A DNA stretch of 64,000 bases from CADEDV01 sp048498035 (GTDB lineage Bacteria > Bacteroidota > Bacteroidia > Chitinophagales > Chitinophagaceae), in the NCBI GenBank assembly GCA_048498035.1, contig JBEHYT010000015.1:36611-100610 (forward strand), read 5' to 3'. The translations under genes and the position numbers were made by a program. The notes under the pieces were generated by a model that saw nothing but the letters and a program-made list of their open reading frames with translations, did not search any database and was not told the origin of the DNA. Of this stretch, positions 51,401 through 59,051 are shown one piece after another. Numbering within the stretch: position 1 is the first letter of the stretch; every line of letters starts with the position of its first letter.

Positions 51401-52139
51401 CGGGAAAGTTATTGTAGCAGAACAACTGACCAAGCGCTTTGGTGATTTTACCGCCGTGGATGCGATTTCGTTTGAGGTAGACCGCGGTGAGATATTTGGG
51501 TTCCTGGGCGCTAATGGCGCCGGGAAAACGACCGCTATGCGGATGTTGTCTGGCTTATCCCTGCCCAGTTCCGGCACAGCACAGGTAGCAGGTTTTGATG
51601 TGTACCGGCAAACCGAGCAGATCAAACGCAATATTGGCTATATGAGCCAGAAATTTTCTTTGTACGAGGATTTAACGGTAAAGGAAAATATCCGGTTCTA
51701 TGCCGGTATTTACGGTAAAAGCAATGCATTTATTCGTGAAAAAACGGCGTGGATGTTAAAGCAGTTGCGGCTTGAAGCTGAAGCTAACCAATTGGTAGCA
51801 GCACTGCCGCTGGGATGGAAACAAAAGCTGGCTTTTTCAGTTGCTATTTTTCATGAGCCCAGCATTGTATTCCTGGATGAACCTACGGGTGGTGTAGACC
51901 CCGTTACGCGGCGTGAGTTCTGGAATTTGATCTATGAAGCAGCACATCGCGGTATTACTGTTTTTGTAACCACGCATTACATGGATGAAGCTGAATATTG
52001 CAATCGCGTTTCGATCATGGTAGATGGCCGCATTGATGCATTGGATACTCCTGCGCGGTTAAAGCAACAATATGGCGCAGGCAGCATGGATGAGGTATTC
52101 CTGCAACTGGCGCGTAAAGCACAACGAACAGCCGACTGA
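51387..52139 (+). CDS. ABC exporter ATP-binding protein (second of two)
   Basis: The 250-residue ATPase has Walker A GANGAGKTTAM (about 40-50), Walker B IVFLDEPTGGVDP, and switch region TTHYMDEAEYCN with an intact His. The signature motif reads ALPLGWKQKLAFSVA instead of LSGGQ, so one ATP site may be impaired or specialised, as in the second half of YbhF. It follows the first ATPase with a 14-bp overlap and precedes the first permease by 6 bp. Confidence 0.93.
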   Translation: MEMNSGKVIVAEQLTKRFGDFTAVDAISFEVDRGEIFGFLGANGAGKTTAMRMLSGLSLPSSGTAQVAGFDVYRQTEQIKRNIGYMSQKFSLYEDLTVKENIRFYAGIYGKSNAFIREKTAWMLKQLRLEAEANQLVAALPLGWKQKLAFSVAIFHEPSIVFLDEPTGGVDPVTRREFWNLIYEAAHRGITVFVTTHYMDEAEYCNRVSIMVDGRIDALDTPARLKQQYGAGSMDEVFLQLARKAQRTAD

Positions 52140-52145
52140 TATAAA

Positions 52146-53252
52146 ATGAAACAGTTTAACGCATTTGTAAAAAAAGAATTCTTTCACATCTTTCGCGACC
52201 GGCGAACGTTGTTTATCCTGCTGTGCATGCCCATTGTGCAGATCATCATTTTTGGATTTGCACTCACCAACGAGGTAAAGAATGCAAAGATCGCCGTGCT
52301 GGACGGTGCCCGGGATGCGGCGAGTACTTCGCTGGCGGCTGAACTGGATGCCAGCCGCTATTTTGACGTGGTAGACTATCTACACAATAATGAAGAAATA
52401 GAAACCGAGTTTCGGAAAGGACGGGTTAAGTTGGTTGTAGTTATTCCTCCATCTTTTGATGCCGACCTGCAACACCTGCATGTAGCAAAGATCCAGTTGA
52501 TAGCTGATGCGTCAGATCCCAATGTTGCCAATACGCTTACCAACTATGCCACTGCAGTGATTGGAAGCTACCAGGAACGGATTACGGCAAACAGCAAATT
52601 GCCCTATACAATTACCGCGGAAACGCGGATGCTATACAACCCGCAATTAAAGGGCGCTTATAATTTTGTTCCCGGGGTAATGGCCATGGTGTTGATGTTG
52701 GTCTGCACCATGATGACGGCCATCACCATTGTGCGGGAAAAGGAAATGGGAAATATGGAGGTGCTGCTGGCTTCTCCGTTAAAACCTTTTCGCATTATTG
52801 TAGCAAAGGCAGTGCCCTACCTGTTGCTTTCTATCGTAAACATCGGTAGCATTTTAGCGCTTAGCACCTGGGTGTTGGACGTGCCCATTCATGGCAGCCT
52901 CCTACTGCTGGTGGCAGAAAGCATTTTATTTACTATTACCTGCCTGGCGGTGGGTTTGCTTATTTCTTCTGCTACATCATCGCAGCAAACGGCGATGTTT
53001 ATTTCACTGACGGGACTTTTTTTACCAACGGTGATGCTAAGCGGCTTTATGTTCCCGATCGAGAATATGCCGGTGCAGTTGCGGGTTATTTCAAATATTG
53101 TTCCGGCTAAATGGTTTTACAGGATTGTGCAGGATGTAATGATCAAGGGTCTTGGTTTTTCAGCTATCTGGAAGGAAACGCTGATCCTGCTGGGAATGAT
53201 GGTAGTGCTGCTTGCGCTGGCGCGAAGGAATTTTAAAATTCGCCTGCAATAG
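52146..53252 (+). CDS. ABC-2 type permease (first of two)
   Basis: The 368-residue ABC-2 permease has an N-terminal membrane helix after the amphipathic FVKKEFFHIFRDRRTLFILLCMPIVQIIIFGFA, a periplasmic domain of about 140 residues, and five more helices from about 175. It contains the conserved TIVREKEMGNMEVLLASPLKPFRIIVAK coupling segment and MLSGFMFPIENMP. This matches the YbhS/YbhR type of the split export system. It pairs with the next gene to form the membrane channel. Confidence 0.93.
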   Translation: MKQFNAFVKKEFFHIFRDRRTLFILLCMPIVQIIIFGFALTNEVKNAKIAVLDGARDAASTSLAAELDASRYFDVVDYLHNNEEIETEFRKGRVKLVVVIPPSFDADLQHLHVAKIQLIADASDPNVANTLTNYATAVIGSYQERITANSKLPYTITAETRMLYNPQLKGAYNFVPGVMAMVLMLVCTMMTAITIVREKEMGNMEVLLASPLKPFRIIVAKAVPYLLLSIVNIGSILALSTWVLDVPIHGSLLLLVAESILFTITCLAVGLLISSATSSQQTAMFISLTGLFLPTVMLSGFMFPIENMPVQLRVISNIVPAKWFYRIVQDVMIKGLGFSAIWKETLILLGMMVVLLALARRNFKIRLQ

Positions 53253-53275
53253 CTGCGAAACAAAAATAGAAACTC

Positions 53276-54394
53276 ATGCGAACCGTCAGGTTTTTATTGC
53301 AAAAAGAATTCAGGCAGATTTTCCGCAATCGTGCGATTTTGCGGATCATCTTCGTGATGCCCATGATCCAGTTGCTGATTTTGCCGCTGGCGGCTGATTA
53401 CGAGATCAAAAATATCCGCCTGACGGTGATTGATCATGACCATTCCTCCTACACACAGCAACTCGTAAACAAAATAACGGCGTCGGGTTATTTTCAACTG
53501 GCAGATGCCACAGCCTCCCGGAAACAGGCCATGACCGATGTGGAGTTGGATAAGGCTGATCTTATTCTTGAATTGCCGGCGGGTTTTGAAGAGCGGTTGG
53601 TGAAAGAAAATGCCGTTACAGTCTTACTGGCGATCAATGCCATCAATGGTGTGAAAGCGAATTTGGGTGGTGCGTACCTGCGTTCTATCCTGGGAAATTT
53701 TAACCAGGACGTGCGGCTGCAATGGATACAACAGCCAAAATTTAACCCCGAGACGAGGATTGAGGTGACATCATCTAACTGGTTCAATCCCCTCATGGAA
53801 TATAAATATTTTATGGTGCCGGGCATCCTGGTGATCCTCGTTACGATGGTGGGCTCATTTCTCACATCATTGAATATTGTGCGGGAAAAGGAGATTGGCA
53901 CTATTGAACAGATTAACGTAACACCGATTCGCAAATACCAGTTTATATTGGGGAAATTGTTACCGTTCTGGGTACTCGGGCTGGTGGTGTTAAGCCTGGG
54001 GCTGCTGATCTCGCGACTGGTATATGGCATTACACCGCTGGGCGGGTTGTTGCCGATCTATCTTTTCTCCATGGTGTATTTGCTGGCGGTGATGGGCCTG
54101 GGCTTGCTGATCTCAACATTTACTGCTACGCAACAACAGGCCATGCTGATCTCTTTTTTCCTGATGATGATCTTTATTCTACTGGGCGGTCTGTACACTT
54201 CTATAGACAGTATGCCCGGCTGGGCACAATGGCTTACGCGATTAAATCCTGTTTCTTATTTTATTGAAGTAATGCGGATGGTGGTATTAAAGGGCAGCGG
54301 CCTGGCAGATATCCGGCCTCAATTGCTTGCGGTGGCGGGATTTGCCGTTGTTTTTAATGGTTGGGCTGTGCTGGCATACCGGAAGCGGAGCTGA
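53276..54394 (+). CDS. ABC-2 type permease (second of two)
   Basis: The 372-residue protein is homologous to the previous permease: VRFLLQKEFRQIFRNRAILRIIFVMPMIQLLIL start, a periplasmic domain, then six helices with NIVREKEIGTIEQINVTPIRKYQFILGKLLPFW and LLGGLYTSIDSMPGW. It forms the heterodimeric membrane part with the first permease. The last gene of the operon; 23 bp separate it from the first permease gene. No terminator is obvious directly after it. Confidence 0.93.
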   Translation: MRTVRFLLQKEFRQIFRNRAILRIIFVMPMIQLLILPLAADYEIKNIRLTVIDHDHSSYTQQLVNKITASGYFQLADATASRKQAMTDVELDKADLILELPAGFEERLVKENAVTVLLAINAINGVKANLGGAYLRSILGNFNQDVRLQWIQQPKFNPETRIEVTSSNWFNPLMEYKYFMVPGILVILVTMVGSFLTSLNIVREKEIGTIEQINVTPIRKYQFILGKLLPFWVLGLVVLSLGLLISRLVYGITPLGGLLPIYLFSMVYLLAVMGLGLLISTFTATQQQAMLISFFLMMIFILLGGLYTSIDSMPGWAQWLTRLNPVSYFIEVMRMVVLKGSGLADIRPQLLAVAGFAVVFNGWAVLAYRKRS

Positions 54395-54477
54395 AACGGG
54401 TGGATTTGCCGTTTTGGCGAAAAATGGGTTTAAATCTTGCTATAAATGGTTATATTAGAATCACTAAAACGAAAGCT

Positions 54478-54873
54478 ATGCTCAAAATCAGTGAACTCAA
54501 ATCCGGTGACATTGTTACAGTTGACGATGAGGGAGTAAAGCGCGAAGGAACTGTTGTTTCTGTAAGTCATGAAGAAAACCAGGTATTGGTGAATAACGGC
54601 ATCCAGGAGTTCTGGTACAGTCCGGAAGAGATCCAGGCGATACCGCTGGATGATGCCCAGTTGTTGAAGTTGGGTTTTACCCGTGAAGACCTGGATGGCG
54701 GGGTGAAATACAAAAAAGACTCATTCCGGCTGGTGACGCCAAAAAAAGGCGATTTTTCACATGTGGATATGTGGTGGCGGGAAGACAGGCGGCATTTTAA
54801 CACACATTTGAATGTTCACCAGCTTCAGAACCTGCATTTGGACATGACAAAGGTTCACCTGGAAAAACCTTAG
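54478..54873 (+). CDS. conserved hypothetical protein of Bacteroidota/phage type
   Basis: ATG 54478 gives a 131-residue protein; a longer frame overlaps the permease gene and is unlikely. The N-terminal part (KISELKSGDIVTVDDEGVKREGTVVSVSHEENQVLV) looks like a small SH3-like barrel. The C-terminal part contains NVHQLQNLHLDM and SPEEIQAIPLDDAQLLKLGF. Such proteins, with a 'VHQLQNL' helix, are common around mobile elements and phages in this phylum. Function unknown. A terminator separates it from infA. Confidence 0.72.
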   Translation: MLKISELKSGDIVTVDDEGVKREGTVVSVSHEENQVLVNNGIQEFWYSPEEIQAIPLDDAQLLKLGFTREDLDGGVKYKKDSFRLVTPKKGDFSHVDMWWREDRRHFNTHLNVHQLQNLHLDMTKVHLEKP

Positions 54874-54919
54874 TGATTGATTTTCAAATAATTACAAAAC
54901 AGCTTTTGCTGTTTTCCAC

Positions 54920-54948
54920 AAACCCTGTATAAAAGCTACAGGGTTTTT
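54920..54948 (+). terminator. rho-independent terminator before infA
   Basis: AAACCCTGTA (54920-54929) pairs with TACAGGGTTT (54937-54946), with a T-rich tail. It isolates the ribosomal operon from the upstream genes. Confidence 0.85.
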
Positions 54949-54969
54949 CATTTTTTCGCTGGTATTAGC

Positions 54970-54977
54970 TATCTTTG
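54970..54977 (+). promoter_or_regulatory. -7 promoter element (TATCTTTG) of the infA-rplQ operon
   Basis: An exact TAnnTTTG match 17 bp before the infA start, just after a terminator, so the ribosomal cluster starts with its own promoter here. A TTTCG at about the -33 position is a weak match. Confidence 0.65.
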
Positions 54978-54993
54978 CAGCCCTAAAATTCGT

Positions 54994-55212
54994 ATGTCGA
55001 AACAACCACTTATCAAACAGGATGGGATCATTTTAGAAGCCCTGTCGAACGCAAACTTCAGGGTGAAGCTTGAAAATGGTCATGAAATACTGGCAACGAT
55101 CTCCGGGAAAATGCGGATGCACTATATCCGGATTCTTCCAGGTGATAAAGTGGGGGTGGAGCTTTCGCCGTATGATTTGACAAGGGGGCGTATCAATTTC
55201 CGATATAGGTAA
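54994..55212 (+). CDS. infA: translation initiation factor IF-1
   Basis: The 72-residue OB-fold protein has the canonical sequence features KQPLIKQDGIILEALSNANFRVKLENGHEILATISGKMRMHYIRILPGDKVGVELSPYDLTRGRINFRYR in outline (segments shown elsewhere broken: ILATISGKMRMHYIRILPGD and YDLTRGRINFRYR). It occupies the 30S A site during initiation. It is the first gene of the local ribosomal operon and has its own promoter. Confidence 0.97.
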   Translation: MSKQPLIKQDGIILEALSNANFRVKLENGHEILATISGKMRMHYIRILPGDKVGVELSPYDLTRGRINFRYR

Positions 55213-55249
55213 ACAGCGCCGGGCCTGCCTGGTGTTAAAGCTTAAAAAA

Positions 55250-55366
55250 ATGAAAGTAAGAGCATCCATTAAGAAAAGAAGTGCAGATTGCAAGATCGTG
55301 CGTCGCAAAGGCAAACTGTACATTATTAACAAAAAGAACCCTCGCTTCAAGCAACGCCAGGGCTAA
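55250..55366 (+). CDS. rpmJ: 50S ribosomal protein L36, zinc-free type
   Basis: A 38-residue frame, MKVRASIKKRSADC then KIVRRKGKLYIINKKNPRFK and QRQG, is the short L36 sequence, 37 bp after infA. In zinc-binding L36 the ligands are three Cys and one His; here positions 11, 27 and 33 are Ser, Asn and Phe and only Cys14 remains, so this is the C-minus form. It stabilises the 23S rRNA near the peptidyl-transferase side of the 50S subunit. Confidence 0.95.
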   Translation: MKVRASIKKRSADCKIVRRKGKLYIINKKNPRFKQRQG

Positions 55367-55448
55367 GAGCTGCCGGTTGCGGCTGTCAGCGGTCTACCTG
55401 TTGGGTAGGCATGGAACCAAGTAGAATAACAAACAACAAACAGATAAT

Positions 55449-55829
55449 ATGGCACGTATTGCCGGTGTGGATTTACCCAAAAACAAGCGAGGCGAGATCG
55501 GTCTGACCTATATATATGGTATCGGCCCTTCAACCGCCAAGTACATTCTTGACAAGAACAATATTGATCGGAGCAAGAAGGTACACGAATGGAATGATGA
55601 CGATTTGAATGCCATCCGTAACACGATCACTGAAGAGTTGAAAGTGGAAGGACAGCTGCGTTCTGAAGTACAGATGAGTATCAAGCGTTTGCTGGATATT
55701 GCCTGCTACCGCGGTCTTCGTCATCGTAAAGGGTTGCCCCTGCGCGGTCAACGTACACGCACCAATAGCCGTACCCGGAAAGGGAAGCGGAAAACGGTTG
55801 CCGGTAAAAAGAAAGCACCGAAGAAATAA
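55449..55829 (+). CDS. rpsM: 30S ribosomal protein S13
   Basis: The 126-residue protein has the S13 core ARIAGVDLPKNKRGEIGLTYIYGIG (1-26), the helix-hairpin-helix region, and the basic tail GLRHRKGLPLRGQRTRTNSRTRKGKRKTV that contacts tRNA and 16S rRNA. It sits in the 30S head. The position after rpmJ and before rpsK is the universal alpha-operon order. Confidence 0.97.
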   Translation: MARIAGVDLPKNKRGEIGLTYIYGIGPSTAKYILDKNNIDRSKKVHEWNDDDLNAIRNTITEELKVEGQLRSEVQMSIKRLLDIACYRGLRHRKGLPLRGQRTRTNSRTRKGKRKTVAGKKKAPKK

Positions 55830-55835
55830 GCTGCA

Positions 55836-55861
55836 ACTGGTCCACTGTTTGGGTGGCCAGT
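55836..55861 (+). promoter_or_regulatory. hairpin in the rpsM-rpsK spacer
   Basis: ACTGG(T)CCAC (55836-55845) pairs with GTGG CCAGT (55853-55861), leaving one bulged base. It is followed by GCTGTTTTAGG, not a clean T run, so attenuation or RNA processing is possible but unproven. Confidence 0.4.
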
Positions 55862-56025
55862 GCTGTTTTAGGACTTCATCGCCATGCGGCAGGAAATTTC
55901 CTGTTGCTGCATAAAGCACCTTCAAATACTGGTTGTAACTACGGATCCTTCGGGTGCAGGGGGAGGGTTCAGCCGGGGTTTCCCGAAAGGGGGATTTTAA
56001 ACTAAACAAACGAAAGATTACCTCG

Positions 56026-56436
56026 ATGGCAAAAGCACAAGGACAGCAGTTGAGCGCTAAGGCCGCTGCTAAAAAACGGGTAGTGAAAGTGGACGCCTAC
56101 GGCGATGCACACATTTCAGCTACATTCAACAACATCATCATCAGCCTTACCAACAAGACTGGCCAGGTTATTTCCTGGAGCAGTGCCGGTAAGATGGGTT
56201 TCAAAGGTTCCAAAAAGAATACGCCTTATGCTGCGCAAATGGCCGCTGCAGACGCTGCTAAAACAGCCCTGGATGCCGGTCTGAAGCGTGTTGACGTATT
56301 TGTAAAAGGACCCGGTGCCGGTCGTGAAGGAGCTATCCGCTCCCTGTCACAATCTGGTATCGAGATCGTGATGATCAAGGATGTGACGCCTCTTCCGCAC
56401 AACGGTTGCCGTCCTCCCAAGAAAAGACGCGTATAA
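56026..56436 (+). CDS. rpsK: 30S ribosomal protein S11
   Basis: ATG 56026 (AKAQGQQLSAKAAAKKRVVKV) is used; an in-frame start at 55954 would add a 24-residue non-conserved extension. The 136-residue protein has DAYGDAHISATFNNIIISLT, ISWSSAGKMGFKGSKKNTPYAAQ and the C-terminal DVTPLPHNGCRPPKKRRV, all canonical S11. It binds 16S rRNA at the platform near the Shine-Dalgarno cleft. The spacer to rpsM is unusually long at 196 bp. Confidence 0.97.
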   Translation: MAKAQGQQLSAKAAAKKRVVKVDAYGDAHISATFNNIIISLTNKTGQVISWSSAGKMGFKGSKKNTPYAAQMAAADAAKTALDAGLKRVDVFVKGPGAGREGAIRSLSQSGIEIVMIKDVTPLPHNGCRPPKKRRV

Positions 56437-56614
56437 GGAATACTTCAGGCTTTTGCTACAACGGGCTGCACTGGCAGTTTCCGCTGCAAAAGCCGGTCGT
56501 TCTTTTACATATTGAGCCAACTTCATTTTCAACAAAGGGTACACGATTGATTTTTTTAAAGCTTTTTACTGATCGTTGTACCGGTTTCTAAAAAAGCTTA
56601 AATGAAAGTATAAT

Positions 56615-57220
56615 ATGGCACGTTACAACGGTCCTAAGACCAAGATCTCCCGCATTTTTGGAGAGCCTATTTTGGGCAATGGTAAATGGTTGGGTAAGAA
56701 CAGCAACCCTCCCGGTCAACACGGTGAAAAGCGCAAACGTAAAACCCTTGGTGAATACGCTTTGCAGCTGCGTGAAAAACAGAAAGCCAAATACACGTAC
56801 GGCGTTCTGGAAAAACAATTCCGCAAAACATTTGAAGAAGCTGCCCGCCGGAAGGGTGTAACAGGTGAAAGCCTGATCAAACTCCTGGAAGCACGCCTCG
56901 ACAATACCGTATTCCGTATGGGTATCGCTCCTTCCCGCCCGGCTGCCCGTCAGCTGGTGAGCCACAAACACATTGAAGTAAACGGTGAGGTGGTAAACAT
57001 TCCTTCCTATCAACTGAAACCCGGTGACGTAATCACCATCAAAGAAGGTAGCAAGGGAAGAACATCGATCACCAGTGTGGTGCGCCCCAAGAACCCTAAG
57101 TTCAGCTGGCTGGATTGGAACGAGACGGAATTCAAAGGTACTTTCATTACGTATCCTGAACGCGAAAGTGTTCCCGAAAACATTAAGGAACAACTGATCG
57201 TTGAGTTGTACTCCAAGTAA
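56615..57220 (+). CDS. rpsD: 30S ribosomal protein S4
   Basis: The 201-residue protein has the S4 N-terminal domain (ARYNGPKTKISRIFGEPILGNGKWLGKN) and the S4 RNA-binding domain SRPAARQLVSHKHIEVNGEVVNIPSYQLKPGDVITI (about 108-145). A primary assembly protein of the 30S body; in other bacteria it also represses its operon by binding the leader RNA. No Cys zinc site is present in the N-terminus. The 178-bp spacer before it contains no clear gene. Confidence 0.97.
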   Translation: MARYNGPKTKISRIFGEPILGNGKWLGKNSNPPGQHGEKRKRKTLGEYALQLREKQKAKYTYGVLEKQFRKTFEEAARRKGVTGESLIKLLEARLDNTVFRMGIAPSRPAARQLVSHKHIEVNGEVVNIPSYQLKPGDVITIKEGSKGRTSITSVVRPKNPKFSWLDWNETEFKGTFITYPERESVPENIKEQLIVELYSK

Positions 57221-57279
57221 TCTTTGATCACTGCTACGGCAGTTTTGTTTCAACCATTGTAAAAAATTAAATCTGAAAT

Positions 57280-58281
57280 ATGGCAATCTTAAATTTCCAG
57301 AAACCGGATAAAATCATACTGCAAAAGGCTACCGATTTCGAAGCTCAGTTCGAGTTTCGTCCGTTGGAGCCCGGATATGGAGTTACGATCGGTAACGCGC
57401 TGCGCCGCGTGCTGCTCAACTCACTGGAAGGCTATGCAATTGTAGGCGTAAAGATTGAAGGCGTTGATCATGAATTCGCAACCATGAAAGGTGTGAGCGA
57501 AGACGTGGTAGAAATCTTCCTGAACTTGAAACAGGTTCGCTTCAAGAAGATCGTTGACCACGACGTGAACAGCGAAAAGATCATGCTGACCATCAAAAAT
57601 AAAACAGAGTTCACCGCCGGTATGATCGGAGAAGGTACCCATTCCTTCCAGATCATGAACCCCGATCTGCTGATCTGCACACTTGATTCTTCTGCAAAAA
57701 TGGATATCGAACTGACGATCGGTAAAGGTCGCGGTTATGTTCCCGCAGAAGAAAATAAACCAAAAGATGCACCCATGGGCTATATTCCCATCGATGCCAT
57801 CTTTACCCCGATCAAGAACGTGAAGTACACGATCGAAAATACACGGGTTGAACAACGTACCGACTTCGAAAAACTGATCATGGAAGTGTCTACAGATGGT
57901 ACCATCCATCCTGAAGAAGCCGTTAAACAGGCTTCACGCATCCTGATCCAGCACCTGATGATCATCACAGATGAAAACATCACTTTCGATAATAAGGAAG
58001 AGAAGAAAGAAGACCTGGTAGATGAACAAACCCTGCAACTGCGGAAAGTGCTGAAGACACCGCTGGAAGATCTCGATCTTTCCGTTCGTGCCTTCAACTG
58101 CCTGAAAGCTGCAAAAATCAACTCCCTGAGTGAACTGGTTCAATACGAACAGGAAGACCTGATGAAGTTCCGCAACTTCGGACAGAAATCCCTGGCTGAA
58201 ATTGAACAGGTACTTACAGAACGCGGTCTCCATTTTGGTATGGACCTGGCGAAACTGGGTGTTGACCTTTCTGAACTTTAA
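57280..58281 (+). CDS. rpoA: DNA-directed RNA polymerase subunit alpha
   Basis: The 333-residue protein has an N-terminal dimerisation domain (EFRPLEPGYGVTIGNALRRVLLNSLEGYAIVGVKIEGVDHEF) and a C-terminal domain (about 255-320; LDLSVRAFNCLKAAKINSLSELVQYEQEDLMKFRNFGQKSLAEIEQVL) that binds UP elements and activators. Lengths and motifs are normal. It is the polymerase gene embedded in the ribosomal operon, as in most bacteria. Confidence 0.98.
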   Translation: MAILNFQKPDKIILQKATDFEAQFEFRPLEPGYGVTIGNALRRVLLNSLEGYAIVGVKIEGVDHEFATMKGVSEDVVEIFLNLKQVRFKKIVDHDVNSEKIMLTIKNKTEFTAGMIGEGTHSFQIMNPDLLICTLDSSAKMDIELTIGKGRGYVPAEENKPKDAPMGYIPIDAIFTPIKNVKYTIENTRVEQRTDFEKLIMEVSTDGTIHPEEAVKQASRILIQHLMIITDENITFDNKEEKKEDLVDEQTLQLRKVLKTPLEDLDLSVRAFNCLKAAKINSLSELVQYEQEDLMKFRNFGQKSLAEIEQVLTERGLHFGMDLAKLGVDLSEL

Positions 58282-58290
58282 TCGATTTTT

Positions 58291-58327
58291 CACAGGCTGC
58301 TGCCTTCCGGCTGCGGCCTGTGTTATT
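58291..58327 (+). terminator. possible partial terminator between rpoA and rplQ
   Basis: CACAGGC (58291-58297) pairs with GCCTGTG (58316-58322), with inner pairing, then TTATTTT. It could lower rplQ expression relative to rpoA; the broken T run makes it weak. Confidence 0.45.
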
Positions 58328-58440
58328 TTATAACCAGTAGACTGTAAATCCTGACACGGTACAGTCGAATTTTAAAACCTGAATTTGCAAGCAGTTTTGA
58401 ATGCTTCAAGATCGCCGGCAAATTTGCAAATTAAACAGTC

Positions 58441-58926
58441 ATGCGTCACGGAGACAAAGTGAACAACCTTGGCCGCACAAAAGCTCACCGGGAATCCCTG
58501 CTGAGAAATCTTGCGTCTGAGTTGATCACACACAAACGAATTGTTACAACTGTTGCCAAAGCAAAAGCTTTACGCACGTTTGTAGAACCCCTGATCACCA
58601 AGGGAAAAACCAACACCACTCACCAGCGCCGCGTAGTGTTTAGCTACCTGCAAGACAAGGAAGCTGTGAAAGAGTTGTTTGGTACAGTTGTTGAAAAAGT
58701 AGGTGGCCGCCCCGGTGGTTACACCCGCATTATCAAACTGGGTGCACGCCCGGGTGATAATGCAGAACGAGCAATGATCGAACTGGTTGATTTCAACGAA
58801 ATCTATGGTAAGGGCAAGGGCGAAACCAAGACCGCTGCCAAGAAAACCCGTCGTTCTGCCGGTAGCAAGAAGAAAACAGAAGCTACAACGGAGACTACGG
58901 AAGAATCAACAAGTACAGAATCCTAA
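58441..58926 (+). CDS. rplQ: 50S ribosomal protein L17
   Basis: The 161-residue protein has the canonical RHGDKVNNLGRTKAHRESLLRNLASELITHKRIVTTVAKAK start and GGRPGGYTRIIKLGARPGDNAERAMIELV, then a C-terminal Lys/Thr/Ser/Glu-rich extension of about 35 residues (KKTRRSAGSKKKTEATTETTEESTSTES) typical of Bacteroidota L17. It binds the 50S subunit at the peptide exit region. It is the last gene of the operon and is followed by a strong terminator. Confidence 0.97.
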   Translation: MRHGDKVNNLGRTKAHRESLLRNLASELITHKRIVTTVAKAKALRTFVEPLITKGKTNTTHQRRVVFSYLQDKEAVKELFGTVVEKVGGRPGGYTRIIKLGARPGDNAERAMIELVDFNEIYGKGKGETKTAAKKTRRSAGSKKKTEATTETTEESTSTES

Positions 58927-58954
58927 CCTGTACAAACAGGTTCAACGTATAAAG

Positions 58955-58982
58955 CCTCCGCACTTAGCGGAGGTTTTTTTTT
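58955..58982 (+). terminator. rho-independent terminator of the ribosomal operon
   Basis: CCTCCGC (58955-58961) pairs with GCGGAGG (58967-58973), followed by nine T. Confidence 0.92.
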
Positions 58983-59051
58983 GCAACACGGCTTGCGCAA
59001 AATGAAGTATTTTCACAGTCTTGCAGCTTGCCATTCTTTCTTCAAAAACAA

